A stretch of DNA of 12,110 nucleotides from Parvularculaceae bacterium (GCA_027080545.1 JALWRV010000380.1:1-12110), one strand, 5' to 3'; counted from the first letter of the stretch, positions 1-7,023 are shown. Numbers and translations are program-made. Notes: generated by a model not told the origin, from the sequence alone.

Positions 1-575
1 CCGGCCATGAAACCACCGGCAAGGCGCTGATCTGGGCACTTTATGTGGCCGCACGCCAACCCCTATGGCAACAAAAGGTGCGCGAAGAAGTTGAGCGCGT
101 CGCCGGGAGCGATCCCATTACCGGCGATCATATCAGCCAGCTGGTGCTGACCCGGCAAATGTTTGAGGAAAGCATGCGGCTTTATGCCCCAGCCCCGGTC
201 CTGACCCGGGTCGCCATGGCCCCCTGTCAGCTTGGGCCGGTCAAGGTTGAAAAAGGCACATTGGTGTTTTTGCCGATCTGGGCGGTCCATCGCCACAAGA
301 AGTTATGGCGCGATCCCGACCAGTTCGACCCCACACGCTTTACCCCGGAAAACAAGAAAAAAATGTGCCGATCGCAATATCTGCCCTTTGGCTTTGGACC
401 GCGCATTTGTATTGGGGCTTCTTTTGCCACCATTGAAGGGGTGACTATGTTTGCCACCCTTTTGCGGGCGGCGCAATTTGACTGGGATGGCCAGCTTGCG
501 CCGGAACCGATGAGCAAGGTCACGCTTTGGCCACGCGGCGGCATGCCCTTGAAAGTAACGCTTTTTCAGGAATGA
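1..575 (+). CDS. Cytochrome P450, C-terminal part (5' end outside window)
   Basis: Haem-thiolate monooxygenase; only about the last 190 residues are present. The reading frame is open from the left edge (codons in phase with position 3), so the GTG at 45 is internal and not a start. Seen in order: the I-helix oxygen-activation motif GHETT (positions 3-17), the K-helix E-x-x-R as ESMR (about 169-180), and the haem-binding loop FGFGPRICIG (about 391-420) with the cysteine that ligates iron. The protein ends naturally at TGA 573-575. The loop has Arg where many soluble bacterial P450s have His (FGxGxHxCxG), so it resembles the CYP4/CYP102-like class more than the classic three-component bacterial P450s; this is inference from one motif. 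Substrate and redox partner cannot be told. It converges on mutY, with a 10-bp overlap of the 3' ends. Confidence 0.95.
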   Translation, partial: GHETTGKALIWALYVAARQPLWQQKVREEVERVAGSDPITGDHISQLVLTRQMFEESMRLYAPAPVLTRVAMAPCQLGPVKVEKGTLVFLPIWAVHRHKKLWRDPDQFDPTRFTPENKKKMCRSQYLPFGFGPRICIGASFATIEGVTMFATLLRAAQFDWDGQLAPEPMSKVTLWPRGGMPLKVTLFQE

Positions 576-1624
576 CTCCACAGCGCCTTTTTGAACAGGG
601 TCGGCAGGGCCTCAATTTCTGACGGTGGATAAAAGGCCCCCGCCAGAGGGGGGTGTTCATGGCCTATCTGCCAGACCGTCAGTTCCAGATGAAAATGGGT
701 GAAGGTGTGGCGCACGATCTGCGGGTGCTTTTGCCATTGGCCTTTAAACGGTTTGCGGGTCGGTGGTTTTTGCGCCAACCAATCGCTGGTGGGCAGGCCC
801 AACATGCCCCCAAGCAAACCCTTTTGCGGGCGGCGCTCAAAAAATATCGCCCCCTCCTTGTTGCGAATTATAAACACATGACCAAATCGGGTGGGTTTTT
901 CATTTTTGGCGGCTCGGCGGGGGAAATCCGCCGCCACACCATCTGCATGGGCTGCACAATGGTCCGTAAGGGGGCAGCGTTCGCATTTGGGGCTTTGCGG
1001 GGTGCAAACCGTCGCCCCTAAATCCATCAGGCTTTGGGCATAATCACCGGGGCGTTTATCGGGCACATAGGCAGCCGCGAGATCGCGCAATCGCTTTTTC
1101 GCCATAGGCAAAGGCATGGTTTCCTTATGCAGCCGCGCCATGATGCGCTCAACATTACCATCGACAACATTGGCCGGCCGATCAAAGGCGATGGCACGAA
1201 TAGCCGCCGCCGTATAGTCTCCGATGCCCGGGAGCTTTTTAAGAGCGGCCTCCTCTTGGGGGAAAACCCCGTGATGCTGGCGCGTGACCCGTTGGGCGCA
1301 GGCATGAAGATTGCGCGCCCGAGCGTAATAGCCAAGCCCTGCCCATTCTTTCAAAACCGCCTCTTGCGAGGCCAGCGCCAGCGCTTCAATGGTTGGCCAT
1401 TGGCGCAAAAATCGCTGAAAACGGGGAATCACCGTCTCGACCGTGGTTTGTTGAAGCATAATTTCCGACAGCCACACATGATAGGGGGCCGGACGCGGCG
1501 AACGCGCGCCCTTGGCAAGACGCCATGGCAAGGTGCGGGCATGGTTATCATACCAAGCCAACATCAGCGCCGAGAGGGAATCTGGTGCTTGGGGGGATTT
1601 AATTTTTTGCGCCATTGAACTCAT
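566..1624 (-). CDS. mutY: A/G-specific adenine DNA glycosylase MutY
   Basis: Base-excision repair enzyme that removes adenine mispaired with 8-oxoguanine or guanine. The protein has 352 residues from ATG 1624. Seen in order: LPWR near residue 32; SEIMLQQT with the catalytic Glu (about E54); GLGYYARARNLH; the helix-hairpin-helix LPGIGDYTAAAI; VVDGNVER with the catalytic Asp (about D155); a 4Fe-4S loop C-x6-C-x2-C-x5-C (about C207, 214, 217, 223); and a C-terminal NUDIX-like 8-oxoG recognition domain beginning FGHVFIIR and holding HTFTHFHL. An in-frame extension to 1690 was rejected because its residues are not MutY-like and it would fill the spacer to the divergent dciA. ATG 1624 has a weak GGGA upstream; ATG 1615 is also possible. 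All catalytic and cluster residues are intact. Confidence 0.97.
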   Translation of the reverse strand: MSSMAQKIKSPQAPDSLSALMLAWYDNHARTLPWRLAKGARSPRPAPYHVWLSEIMLQQTTVETVIPRFQRFLRQWPTIEALALASQEAVLKEWAGLGYYARARNLHACAQRVTRQHHGVFPQEEAALKKLPGIGDYTAAAIRAIAFDRPANVVDGNVERIMARLHKETMPLPMAKKRLRDLAAAYVPDKRPGDYAQSLMDLGATVCTPQSPKCERCPLTDHCAAHADGVAADFPRRAAKNEKPTRFGHVFIIRNKEGAIFFERRPQKGLLGGMLGLPTSDWLAQKPPTRKPFKGQWQKHPQIVRHTFTHFHLELTVWQIGHEHPPLAGAFYPPSEIEALPTLFKKALWSHS

Positions 1625-1689
1625 CAATTTCCCGGCCCACAATGGGCAGTAACCCGCTCTAACCCGTAAATAAGAGAAGCGCAAAACCA

Positions 1690-2190
1690 TTGAAACGCCA
1701 GACCAGCCTTAAAACCAGAGCCGTTCGCCGCGCCGCGCCGCGCCTGTCCCGACCAATGATGCAATTGCTCGGGCAATTGGCCGCAAAATCTGGGGCCATA
1801 GATCCGCGCCTTATTGAGCAATGGGAAGATATTGTCGGCACAAAGCTCGCCCGCGCCTGTCGGCCAGTGCGCCTGAAAGCCCATGGCAAGGCACAAACAT
1901 TGGTCCTTGCCGCCCCAAACGGGCCCAGCGCCATGGCGATTCAATATGGTCAGCAAGAAATTATCACCAAGGTCAATCAATGGATCGGGCGTCAAGCAAT
2001 TACCCGGATCCAGATCCGCCAAACCGGGGCTGCACTTTTGAAACCAACGCGCCCAAACATGCAAGGCAAGCCGCCGCCCCCCGCAAAAGAAACAAAAAAC
2101 TTCACCCCCATCTCCATACAAGCCACAGGCAATGCCTTGGATGGTGCGCTTAACCGCTTGAAAAACAACATCAAAGCGCGACATCGCTAA
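1690..2190 (+). CDS. dciA: DUF721 / DciA-family protein (replicative helicase loader type)
   Basis: Small basic protein of 166 residues. DUF721 proteins include DciA, which promotes DnaB helicase loading in bacteria lacking DnaC/DnaI; that role is family knowledge, not shown here. What is seen: a DUF721-like core at about residues 20-110, with GAIDPRLIEQWEDIVG followed by basic and hydrophobic strands (RPVRLKA, LVLAAPNGPSAMAIQYG), then a proline- and lysine-rich linker and a short C-terminal helix (LDGALNRLKNNI). The start is taken as TTG 1690, preceded by AAGAGAAG about 10 bases upstream; an in-frame stop lies at 1660-1662 and the next Met (1756) would cut into the N-terminal helix. It is divergent from mutY and 102 bp upstream of the DsbA-like gene. 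The same neighbours recur around smc in alphaproteobacteria. Confidence 0.85.
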   Translation: MKRQTSLKTRAVRRAAPRLSRPMMQLLGQLAAKSGAIDPRLIEQWEDIVGTKLARACRPVRLKAHGKAQTLVLAAPNGPSAMAIQYGQQEIITKVNQWIGRQAITRIQIRQTGAALLKPTRPNMQGKPPPPAKETKNFTPISIQATGNALDGALNRLKNNIKARHR

Positions 2191-2230
2191 GAGAGTAATC
2201 TAACCGGACTTTCACCCAAAGCGGGCTTGC

Positions 2231-2257
2231 GCAAATCGGCGCAATAGGCGATTTTGC
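2231..2257 (+). repeat. Imperfect stem-loop between dciA and the DsbA-like gene
   Basis: GCAAATCG (2231-2238) can pair with CGATTTTGC (2249-2257), giving eight base pairs with one bulged base and a 10-base loop. There is no T-run right after it, so a simple intrinsic terminator is unlikely; it may be a weak terminator, a leader structure, or chance. The rest of the 102-bp gap holds an AAGGG...TAGGG purine stretch that serves as ribosome-binding sequence for the ATG at 2293. No convincing promoter was seen. Confidence 0.3.
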
Positions 2258-2292
2258 TGCTTGAGATTAGATTTAAGGGTTAGGGTCCAACA

Positions 2293-3036
2293 ATGACATT
2301 AAAGAAATTTTTTTCCGCCACCCCATGGGTTGCTCTCGGGCTTGCCGCCATGCTGGCACTTTCTGCCTGTTCCAAAGAAGCAGATAGCAGCGCCAATAGT
2401 GAGGCTGATCAAGGCAATACCGTCTCAAACGTGGTAACCGAAGAACCTGCAACCGAGCCGACCAAGACCGGCAAAGAGGGTGAGACGCCTTTATCTTTGG
2501 GCGAAATGGTCGAGGGCGACCCCAATGCCCCGATCGCCCTGATAGAATATGCATCGGTAACCTGCCCCCATTGCGCCAATTTTCACGAAACCATCTATCC
2601 GGCCATCAAGGAAGAATTTATCGACACCGGTAAGGTCAAGCTGGTTTATCGGGAATTTCCCACCGCTCCGGCACAGCTTTCCTATATTGGCTTTGCGCTG
2701 GCCCGCTGCTCGGTCGATGTCAGTGGCAATCCGGAGAGCTATTTCGCGATGCTGGGTATGCTCTACAAAACCCAATCCAAGTGGATTTCCGAGAATTTCA
2801 AGCCGGAAATCCTCAAAATCGCGGCCCAGGCCGGTATGGACGAAGAAGCCGTCAACCAATGTCTCACCCGTCAGGAAATTGTCGACGTCATCAACGCCAA
2901 TATTGAAAGCGGCGACAAGAAATATGGCGTTACCGGCACCCCGACCTTCTTTATCGGCGACGACAAGCTACAGGCCCGGACCAAAGATGAATTTATGGAA
3001 GAAATCGGCAAAGCCGTGACCGCAGCCGGTCTTTAG
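2293..3036 (+). CDS. DsbA-family thiol:disulfide oxidoreductase, predicted lipoprotein
   Basis: Envelope thioredoxin-fold protein of 247 residues. The N-terminus is a lipoprotein signal peptide: KK at 4-5, a hydrophobic segment, and the lipobox LSAC ending at Cys26, which would be lipidated. A flexible Ser/Ala/Glu/Thr-rich linker follows (about 27-70). The DsbA/thioredoxin_4 domain starts near EGDPNAPIALIEYASVT and carries the active-site CPHC at 91-94, as in DsbA; the cis-proline loop is TGTPTFF (Thr216-Pro217). Two more cysteines, C139 and C190, lie in the helical insertion. It probably oxidises or reshuffles disulfides of exported proteins; a DsbB partner is not in the window. Starts at ATG 2293 with AGGG upstream. 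It lies between dciA and smc, but nothing links it functionally to chromosome work. Confidence 0.9.
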   Translation: MTLKKFFSATPWVALGLAAMLALSACSKEADSSANSEADQGNTVSNVVTEEPATEPTKTGKEGETPLSLGEMVEGDPNAPIALIEYASVTCPHCANFHETIYPAIKEEFIDTGKVKLVYREFPTAPAQLSYIGFALARCSVDVSGNPESYFAMLGMLYKTQSKWISENFKPEILKIAAQAGMDEEAVNQCLTRQEIVDVINANIESGDKKYGVTGTPTFFIGDDKLQARTKDEFMEEIGKAVTAAGL

Positions 3037-3060
3037 GGCTGAAACGCCATTTCGGCCTTT
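3037..3060 (+). terminator. Possible terminator after the DsbA-like gene
   Basis: Directly after the TAG stop, GGCTGAAA (3037-3044) pairs with TTTCGGCC (3050-3057) around a 5-base loop; seven Watson-Crick pairs and one G-U. It is followed by only TTT, so it is a weak intrinsic terminator at best. Placement immediately after the stop codon is the main support. Confidence 0.4.
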
Positions 3061-3158
3061 CAACCGGTGGCAGAATCGCGCCATCCTGTTGGTTCTGATC
3101 ATGGGATAGACAGACCTGAGCCTGGCGGGCCCACAGGTTTTGGCGATGTCTCAGGCTG

Positions 3159-3199
3159 GAAAGTCTCGGTCGTCCGTCTTTTTTAGAAAAAAGACTTTC
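3159..3199 (+). repeat. Overlapping, mutually exclusive inverted repeats upstream of smc
   Basis: Two perfect inverted repeats share bases. The first pairs GAAAGTCT (3159-3166) with AGACTTTC (3192-3199), a 25-base loop. The second pairs GTCTTTTTT (3176-3184) with AAAAAAGAC (3187-3195) around AG. Both use 3192-3195, so only one can form fully. Just upstream, AGCCTG (3119-3124) can also pair with CAGGCT (3152-3157). The block lies 45 bases before the smc start. It might be an attenuator-like switch, a terminator for the preceding gene, or a protein-binding palindrome; the sequence alone does not decide. Confidence 0.45.
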
Positions 3200-3243
3200 G
3201 GTTGGGGGGCGCGGGTTTAGCATCATATCAAGGCACAGGTTCC

Positions 3244-6200
3244 ATGAAGTTCGAAAATTTGCGTTTAATCGGTTTCAAATCCTTCGTAGAGCCGACGGAT
3301 TTTGAAATCCGAGAGGGGTTGACCGGCATTGTCGGACCAAACGGGTGCGGTAAATCAAATCTGTTGGAAAGTTTACGTTGGGTGATGGGGGCGACCTCGG
3401 CCAAGGCGCTGCGCGGCGGCAGCATGGATGAGGTGATTTTTTCCGGCACCAAGGATCGTCCGCAACGCAACTGGGCGGAAGTCATTCTTTCCGTAGAAAA
3501 CACCCATCACAATTTGCCCACCGAATTTAACGGTTATGATCGGCTGGAAGTTTCGCGGAAAATTTTACGCAAAGAGGACGGGTCGCAATCGATCTATAAG
3601 GTTAATGGCAAGGATGTGCGGGCCAAAGATGTGCAACTCTTGTTCGCCGATGCGTCTACCGGGGCCAACTCCCCGGCTCTGGTGCGCCAAGGACAAATTT
3701 CCGAACTGATCAACGCCAAGCCGCAAAATCGGCGGCGCCTGTTGGAAGAAGCCGCTGGCATTACCGGCTTGCACACACGCCGCCACGAATCCGAATTGCG
3801 CTTGCGGGCCGCTGAAAATAATATTGCCCGGCTGGATGATGTTACTGGCGAACTGGAAACCCAGCGCAAAGCCTTGGCCCGGCAAGCACGCCAAGCCAGT
3901 CGCTATCGCAACCTGTCTGGCCATATTCGAAAAGCCGAAGCCCTGTCCGCCTATTTGCGCTGGCGCGAGGCCAAAGATGCCTTAGCCACGCTTGAGCACG
4001 ACCATGCGGACGTGTTGAAGCTCTTGGAAGAAACCGCCCGCGCTTCGGCGGCGGCCTCTAACCACCAGACCCAAGCCCATGAAGCGCTAGAACCTTTACG
4101 CCAGCAAGAGGCCGAAGCTGGAGCCGCTCTGCATCGCTTGCGCGTCGCCATGGAACAGCTGGAAGCTGAAGCCAAACGCTTGCAAGCGGAAAAACAACGC
4201 CTCGCCGACGAACAATCCCGGCTGGAAAGCGACCTTAATCGAGAGAAAAATCTCTCCCATGATGCCACGACCGCCCTTGAGGCCATTCAGGCAGAAGAAG
4301 AAAATTTACGCCAACGCGAAGCCCGCGAGGCCGAGCGCTTGAGCGAGGCAGAAGCCCTTCACGCCGACGCTAAGACAAAATTAGAGGCAGCCGAAACCGC
4401 CTTTGACGCCATCAATCGCGAAATTGCCGCCCATGAAGCAGAGCGCAAAGCCCTTGCCGCGCGCTTGCAAGAAGCGCAATCCAGACGTCAACGTTTGGGT
4501 CAAGAAATTGAAAAACTTGAAGCCCAGCGCGAAACCCTTGCCCAAGAAGCAAGCCAAGCGGCGGATCTAGAAGCGGCCAAACGTGCGGTGGAAGATGCCG
4601 CACAAAAAGTGCAGCGGGCAGAAGCAGCCGCAGAAGAGAATATTCAAAAACGCCAACAGGCACAGGCCCAAGAGGCGCAAATTCGCGCCCCCCTGCAAAC
4701 CGCTCAAAACAGCTATGCGGAATTGAAAGCCGAAGCCGACACGTTGCAACGCATGTTGGACAATGCCTTTGGGGGCGATTTTGAAGCGGTGCTTGATGAT
4801 GTGCGCGCCGACGCCGGATATGAAATTGCCCTCGCTGCCGCCCTTGGTGATGATTTAGCTGCCTCTTCTAACACACAAGCCCCGGCCCATTGGTCGCATC
4901 TGGGGCGCCAAGACCTTGCCCCCATGGCTCTGCCCGGCGGGGTTGAGCCTTTGAGCGATTATGTGGAGGCCCCACAAATCCTATCCCGGCGTTTGACCCA
5001 GATCGGCATTGTGGCGGACCATAAGCAAGGCAATGAGTTAGCCGCCAGCTTGCAACAGGGCCAACGATTGGTTTCGATTGATGGGGATGTCTGGCGCTGG
5101 GACGGGTTTGTGGTGCGTGCTGAAGCCAAAACCGCTGCGGCCATGCGCTTGGAACAAAAAAACCGCCTCGGGGTGTTGGTTGACGATTTGCAAAATGCAG
5201 AGCGCAAGGTCACATCCCTGCAGAGCCAATATGATGAAGCGCAAGAAAATGTCCGCGCTTGCACAGCCGAAGAAAAGCAAGTCCGCGAAAATTTAGCCCA
5301 GCAACGCAAAGAATTTTCCCAAGCGCAAGATCAATTCACTGCAATCGAACGAGCCGCCGCCCGCGCCGACAGCCGCCTACAGGCCATTGAGGAAAATCTC
5401 ACCCGGCTGGGTCAGGAAATTATCGACATCGAAGCAAGCCTTGCCCAAACCACAGAGCAACAAGCCGCCCTACCGGACATTGATGATATCAACCAACGTT
5501 TGAATGAGGCCCGTGAGGCGCTTGCCGATGCCAGACGCAAGGCCAGCGAAACCAGCGCCAGCCTGTCAGAGCAACAGCGCGAAGCCCGTTCCCGGGCGCA
5601 AAGGCTGGATCAATTGGCCCATGACAGAGGCTTGTGGCAAGAACGTCTTGAGACCGCCCACAGCCGCCTGCAAGATTTGGAGCAACGCCACACAGAGGCG
5701 CTTGAGCGCTTGCAGCAAGTGGAGAATGCCCCGGATGATTTTTCCGACAAAAAGAATGCGCTATTCGAGGACATCCAAAAGCTGGAAGCCCGCGCCAACA
5801 AAGCGCGCGATGATTTTGCCATTGCCAGTGAAGCAGCACTAGAAGCCGATCGATTGCTCAAAGCGGCAGAAGCCGAAGCGGTTTCCGCCCGCGAGGCCAA
5901 GGCGCGCATTGAGGCCCAACATGAAGCCGCCATCGCCAGACTTGAAGAAGCCACCAGCCTCGCCCATGAAAATTGTGATGCTGCGCCTGAAGACTTACTC
6001 GACATTGCCGAAGTCAAACCAGATGAAGACCTGCCCACCCGTAGTGAAATTGATGTTAAGCTGGAAAAATACAAGCGTGAACGGGAAAATATGGGCGGGG
6101 TCAATTTACGCGCCGATCAAGAGATTGAAGAGATTGACGAGCGCCTCAGCCTCATCGGTAGCGAGCGCGGTGATTGCGAAGCGGCCATTCGCAAATTGCG

Positions 6201-6717
6201 TGCAGCCATTGGCAATTTAAACCGTGAAGGCCGCCAACGTCTGCTCGCGGCATTCGAGACCGTCAATAATAATTTCCGTTCCTTGTTTACGCGCCTTTTC
6301 GGTGGCGGACAGGCCGAGCTGCGCTTGGTCGATGCCGATGATCCGTTGGAAGCCGGATTGGAAATTTTTGCCTCGCCGCCGGGCAAAAAGCTGGCCTCCA
6401 TGTCGCTGATGTCCGGGGGCGAACAGGCTTTGACCGCTACCGCCTTGATCTTTGCGGTCTTCATGGCCAATCCCGCCCCGGTTTGCGTTCTCGACGAGGT
6501 TGATGCCCCGCTGGACGATGCCAATGTGGAGCGTTTTTGCACCATGCTGCGGCAGATGGCCGAGGAGACCGACACCCGCTTTATCATCATCACCCACCAT
6601 GCCTTGACCATGTCACGGATGGACCGGCTCTATGGGGTGACCATGATCGAACGCGGGGTTAGCCAGCTGGTTTCCGTCGATTTAACCGACGCCGAACAGA
6701 TGGTGGCCGCCGAATAG
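3244..6717 (+). CDS. smc: Chromosome segregation ATPase SMC
   Basis: Full-length SMC, 1157 residues, the usual bacterial size. It forms a dimeric ring that organises and helps segregate the chromosome, normally with ScpA/ScpB (not in the window). Seen in order: N-terminal ATPase half with Walker A GPNGCGKSN (31-39) and the LVRQGQISELINAKP stretch typical of SMC; a long Glu/Gln/Ala/Arg-rich coiled coil (about 165-500); a globular hinge (about 508-645, with GYEIALAAALGDDLAA); the returning coil (about 650-1000); and the C-terminal ATPase half with signature SGGEQ (Ser1057 onward) and Walker B VCVLDEVDAP (Asp1084, Glu1085). The start is ATG 3244 (MKFENLRLIGFKSF), with AGG five to seven bases upstream; the open frame reaches back to 3202, but those extra residues are not SMC-like. 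No frameshift or missing motif. Confidence 0.98.
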   Translation: MKFENLRLIGFKSFVEPTDFEIREGLTGIVGPNGCGKSNLLESLRWVMGATSAKALRGGSMDEVIFSGTKDRPQRNWAEVILSVENTHHNLPTEFNGYDRLEVSRKILRKEDGSQSIYKVNGKDVRAKDVQLLFADASTGANSPALVRQGQISELINAKPQNRRRLLEEAAGITGLHTRRHESELRLRAAENNIARLDDVTGELETQRKALARQARQASRYRNLSGHIRKAEALSAYLRWREAKDALATLEHDHADVLKLLEETARASAAASNHQTQAHEALEPLRQQEAEAGAALHRLRVAMEQLEAEAKRLQAEKQRLADEQSRLESDLNREKNLSHDATTALEAIQAEEENLRQREAREAERLSEAEALHADAKTKLEAAETAFDAINREIAAHEAERKALAARLQEAQSRRQRLGQEIEKLEAQRETLAQEASQAADLEAAKRAVEDAAQKVQRAEAAAEENIQKRQQAQAQEAQIRAPLQTAQNSYAELKAEADTLQRMLDNAFGGDFEAVLDDVRADAGYEIALAAALGDDLAASSNTQAPAHWSHLGRQDLAPMALPGGVEPLSDYVEAPQILSRRLTQIGIVADHKQGNELAASLQQGQRLVSIDGDVWRWDGFVVRAEAKTAAAMRLEQKNRLGVLVDDLQNAERKVTSLQSQYDEAQENVRACTAEEKQVRENLAQQRKEFSQAQDQFTAIERAAARADSRLQAIEENLTRLGQEIIDIEASLAQTTEQQAALPDIDDINQRLNEAREALADARRKASETSASLSEQQREARSRAQRLDQLAHDRGLWQERLETAHSRLQDLEQRHTEALERLQQVENAPDDFSDKKNALFEDIQKLEARANKARDDFAIASEAALEADRLLKAAEAEAVSAREAKARIEAQHEAAIARLEEATSLAHENCDAAPEDLLDIAEVKPDEDLPTRSEIDVKLEKYKRERENMGGVNLRADQEIEEIDERLSLIGSERGDCEAAIRKLRAAIGNLNREGRQRLLAAFETVNNNFRSLFTRLFGGGQAELRLVDADDPLEAGLEIFASPPGKKLASMSLMSGGEQALTATALIFAVFMANPAPVCVLDEVDAPLDDANVERFCTMLRQMAEETDTRFIIITHHALTMSRMDRLYGVTMIERGVSQLVSVDLTDAEQMVAAE

Positions 6718-6899
6718 CGCTTTTAGCTTAAAAAACCCGCAAGGGGGCCTGCGGCACCCTGCCCTTTGCAGCCCGAAGGGCAGGCCCCAACAAAGGCTTG
6801 GCCAAACGCATGAACAAAGCCGTATGGGCAAGGCACAAAACTAAATCCGCTTAATTTTATTTTTCTTATAAATCAATTAGATAGCAAATTTCACCATGC
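6718..6899. other. Gene-free stretch after smc: GC-rich inverted repeats, then an AT-rich block
   Basis: No plausible gene is seen on either strand. The first 70 bases hold the stem-loops described separately. From about 6840 to 6895 the sequence becomes clearly AT-rich (runs such as TTAATTTTATTTTTC and ATAAATCAATTAGATAG), unlike its surroundings. This AT-rich block ends right at the TTGACG promoter-like box at 6900 and could act as an upstream (UP-like) element for the atp operon; that is inference. Confidence 0.6.
6730..6788. terminator. Stem-loop cluster downstream of smc, possibly bidirectional terminator
   Basis: The best hairpin is CCTGCCCTT (6758-6766) with AAGGGCAGG (6776-6784): nine perfect pairs around a 9-base loop. 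GGGGCCTG (6744-6751) can instead pair with CAGGCCCC (6781-6788). On the plus strand no T-run follows, so termination of smc would be Rho-independent only weakly. On the minus strand, CCGCA/TGCGG (6737-6741 with 6750-6754) is followed by six T (complement of A at 6730-6735), which looks like an intrinsic terminator facing leftward towards smc. Confidence 0.45.
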
Positions 6900-6928
6900 T
6901 TGACGCCACGCATGGTTATCGCTAGTTT
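6900..6928 (+). promoter_or_regulatory. Candidate promoter of the atp (F0) operon
   Basis: A -35-like TTGACG (6900-6905) and a -10-like TAGTTT (6923-6928) are separated by 17 bases. The -35 box matches the consensus at five of six positions; the -10 box matches only three of six. AT-rich sequence lies directly upstream. It would start transcription near 6935, giving a leader of about 75 bases before atpI. Position in the longest gene-free stretch before a co-directional operon supports it; no experiment is implied. Confidence 0.45.
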
Positions 6929-6941
6929 GCGCCGAATTTGA

Positions 6942-6964
6942 TGATGGGCCTTATGGCCTGATCA
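6942..6964 (+). promoter_or_regulatory. Possible hairpin in the atp operon leader
   Basis: TGAT (6942-6945) and GGCC (6947-6950) pair with GGCC (6955-6958) and ATCA (6961-6964) around a TTAT loop, with one G-U pair and one bulge. If the promoter at 6900-6928 is real, this structure sits within the first 10-30 bases of the transcript. It might stabilise the mRNA 5' end or be chance. Confidence 0.3.
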
Positions 6965-6984
6965 CGGACTATTGGCAGGTTTTC

Positions 6985-7023
6985 ATGTGCATTTTACCGC
7001 CTCTTTTCACCCGTGCCCAATAG
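6985..7023 (+). promoter_or_regulatory. Candidate leader peptide (12-codon upstream ORF) overlapping the atpI start
   Basis: ATG 6985 opens a 12-codon frame, MCILPPLFTRAQ, ending at TAG 7021-7023. GGCAGG lies at 6974-6979, five bases before the ATG, a reasonable Shine-Dalgarno site. The stop codon is eight bases beyond the GTG start of atpI (7013), which has no recognisable Shine-Dalgarno of its own. Ribosomes translating this frame would end right at the atpI start, so translational coupling is possible. Short frames also arise by chance. Confidence 0.3.

Noticed and set aside
45..47. GTG as the start of the P450
   Set aside because: The frame is open to the left edge and holds the I-helix GHETT motif upstream of this codon.
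1034..1618. A 194-residue plus-strand open frame opposite mutY
   Set aside because: It is antisense to a complete MutY with all motifs, has no recognisable domain and no Shine-Dalgarno; a shadow frame.
1625..1689. Divergent promoters between mutY and dciA
   Set aside because: Candidates such as TTGCGC-N17-TAGAGC (minus) and TAAATA (plus) match the consensus too poorly to report as features, although some promoter must exist.
1625..1690. mutY extended upstream to 1690
   Set aside because: The added 22 residues are not MutY-like and would use the whole divergent spacer; ATG 1624 or 1615 fits better.
3202..3243. smc start at 3202
   Set aside because: The extra 14 residues precede the standard SMC N-terminus MKFENLRLIGFKSF, which has its own ATG and AGG.
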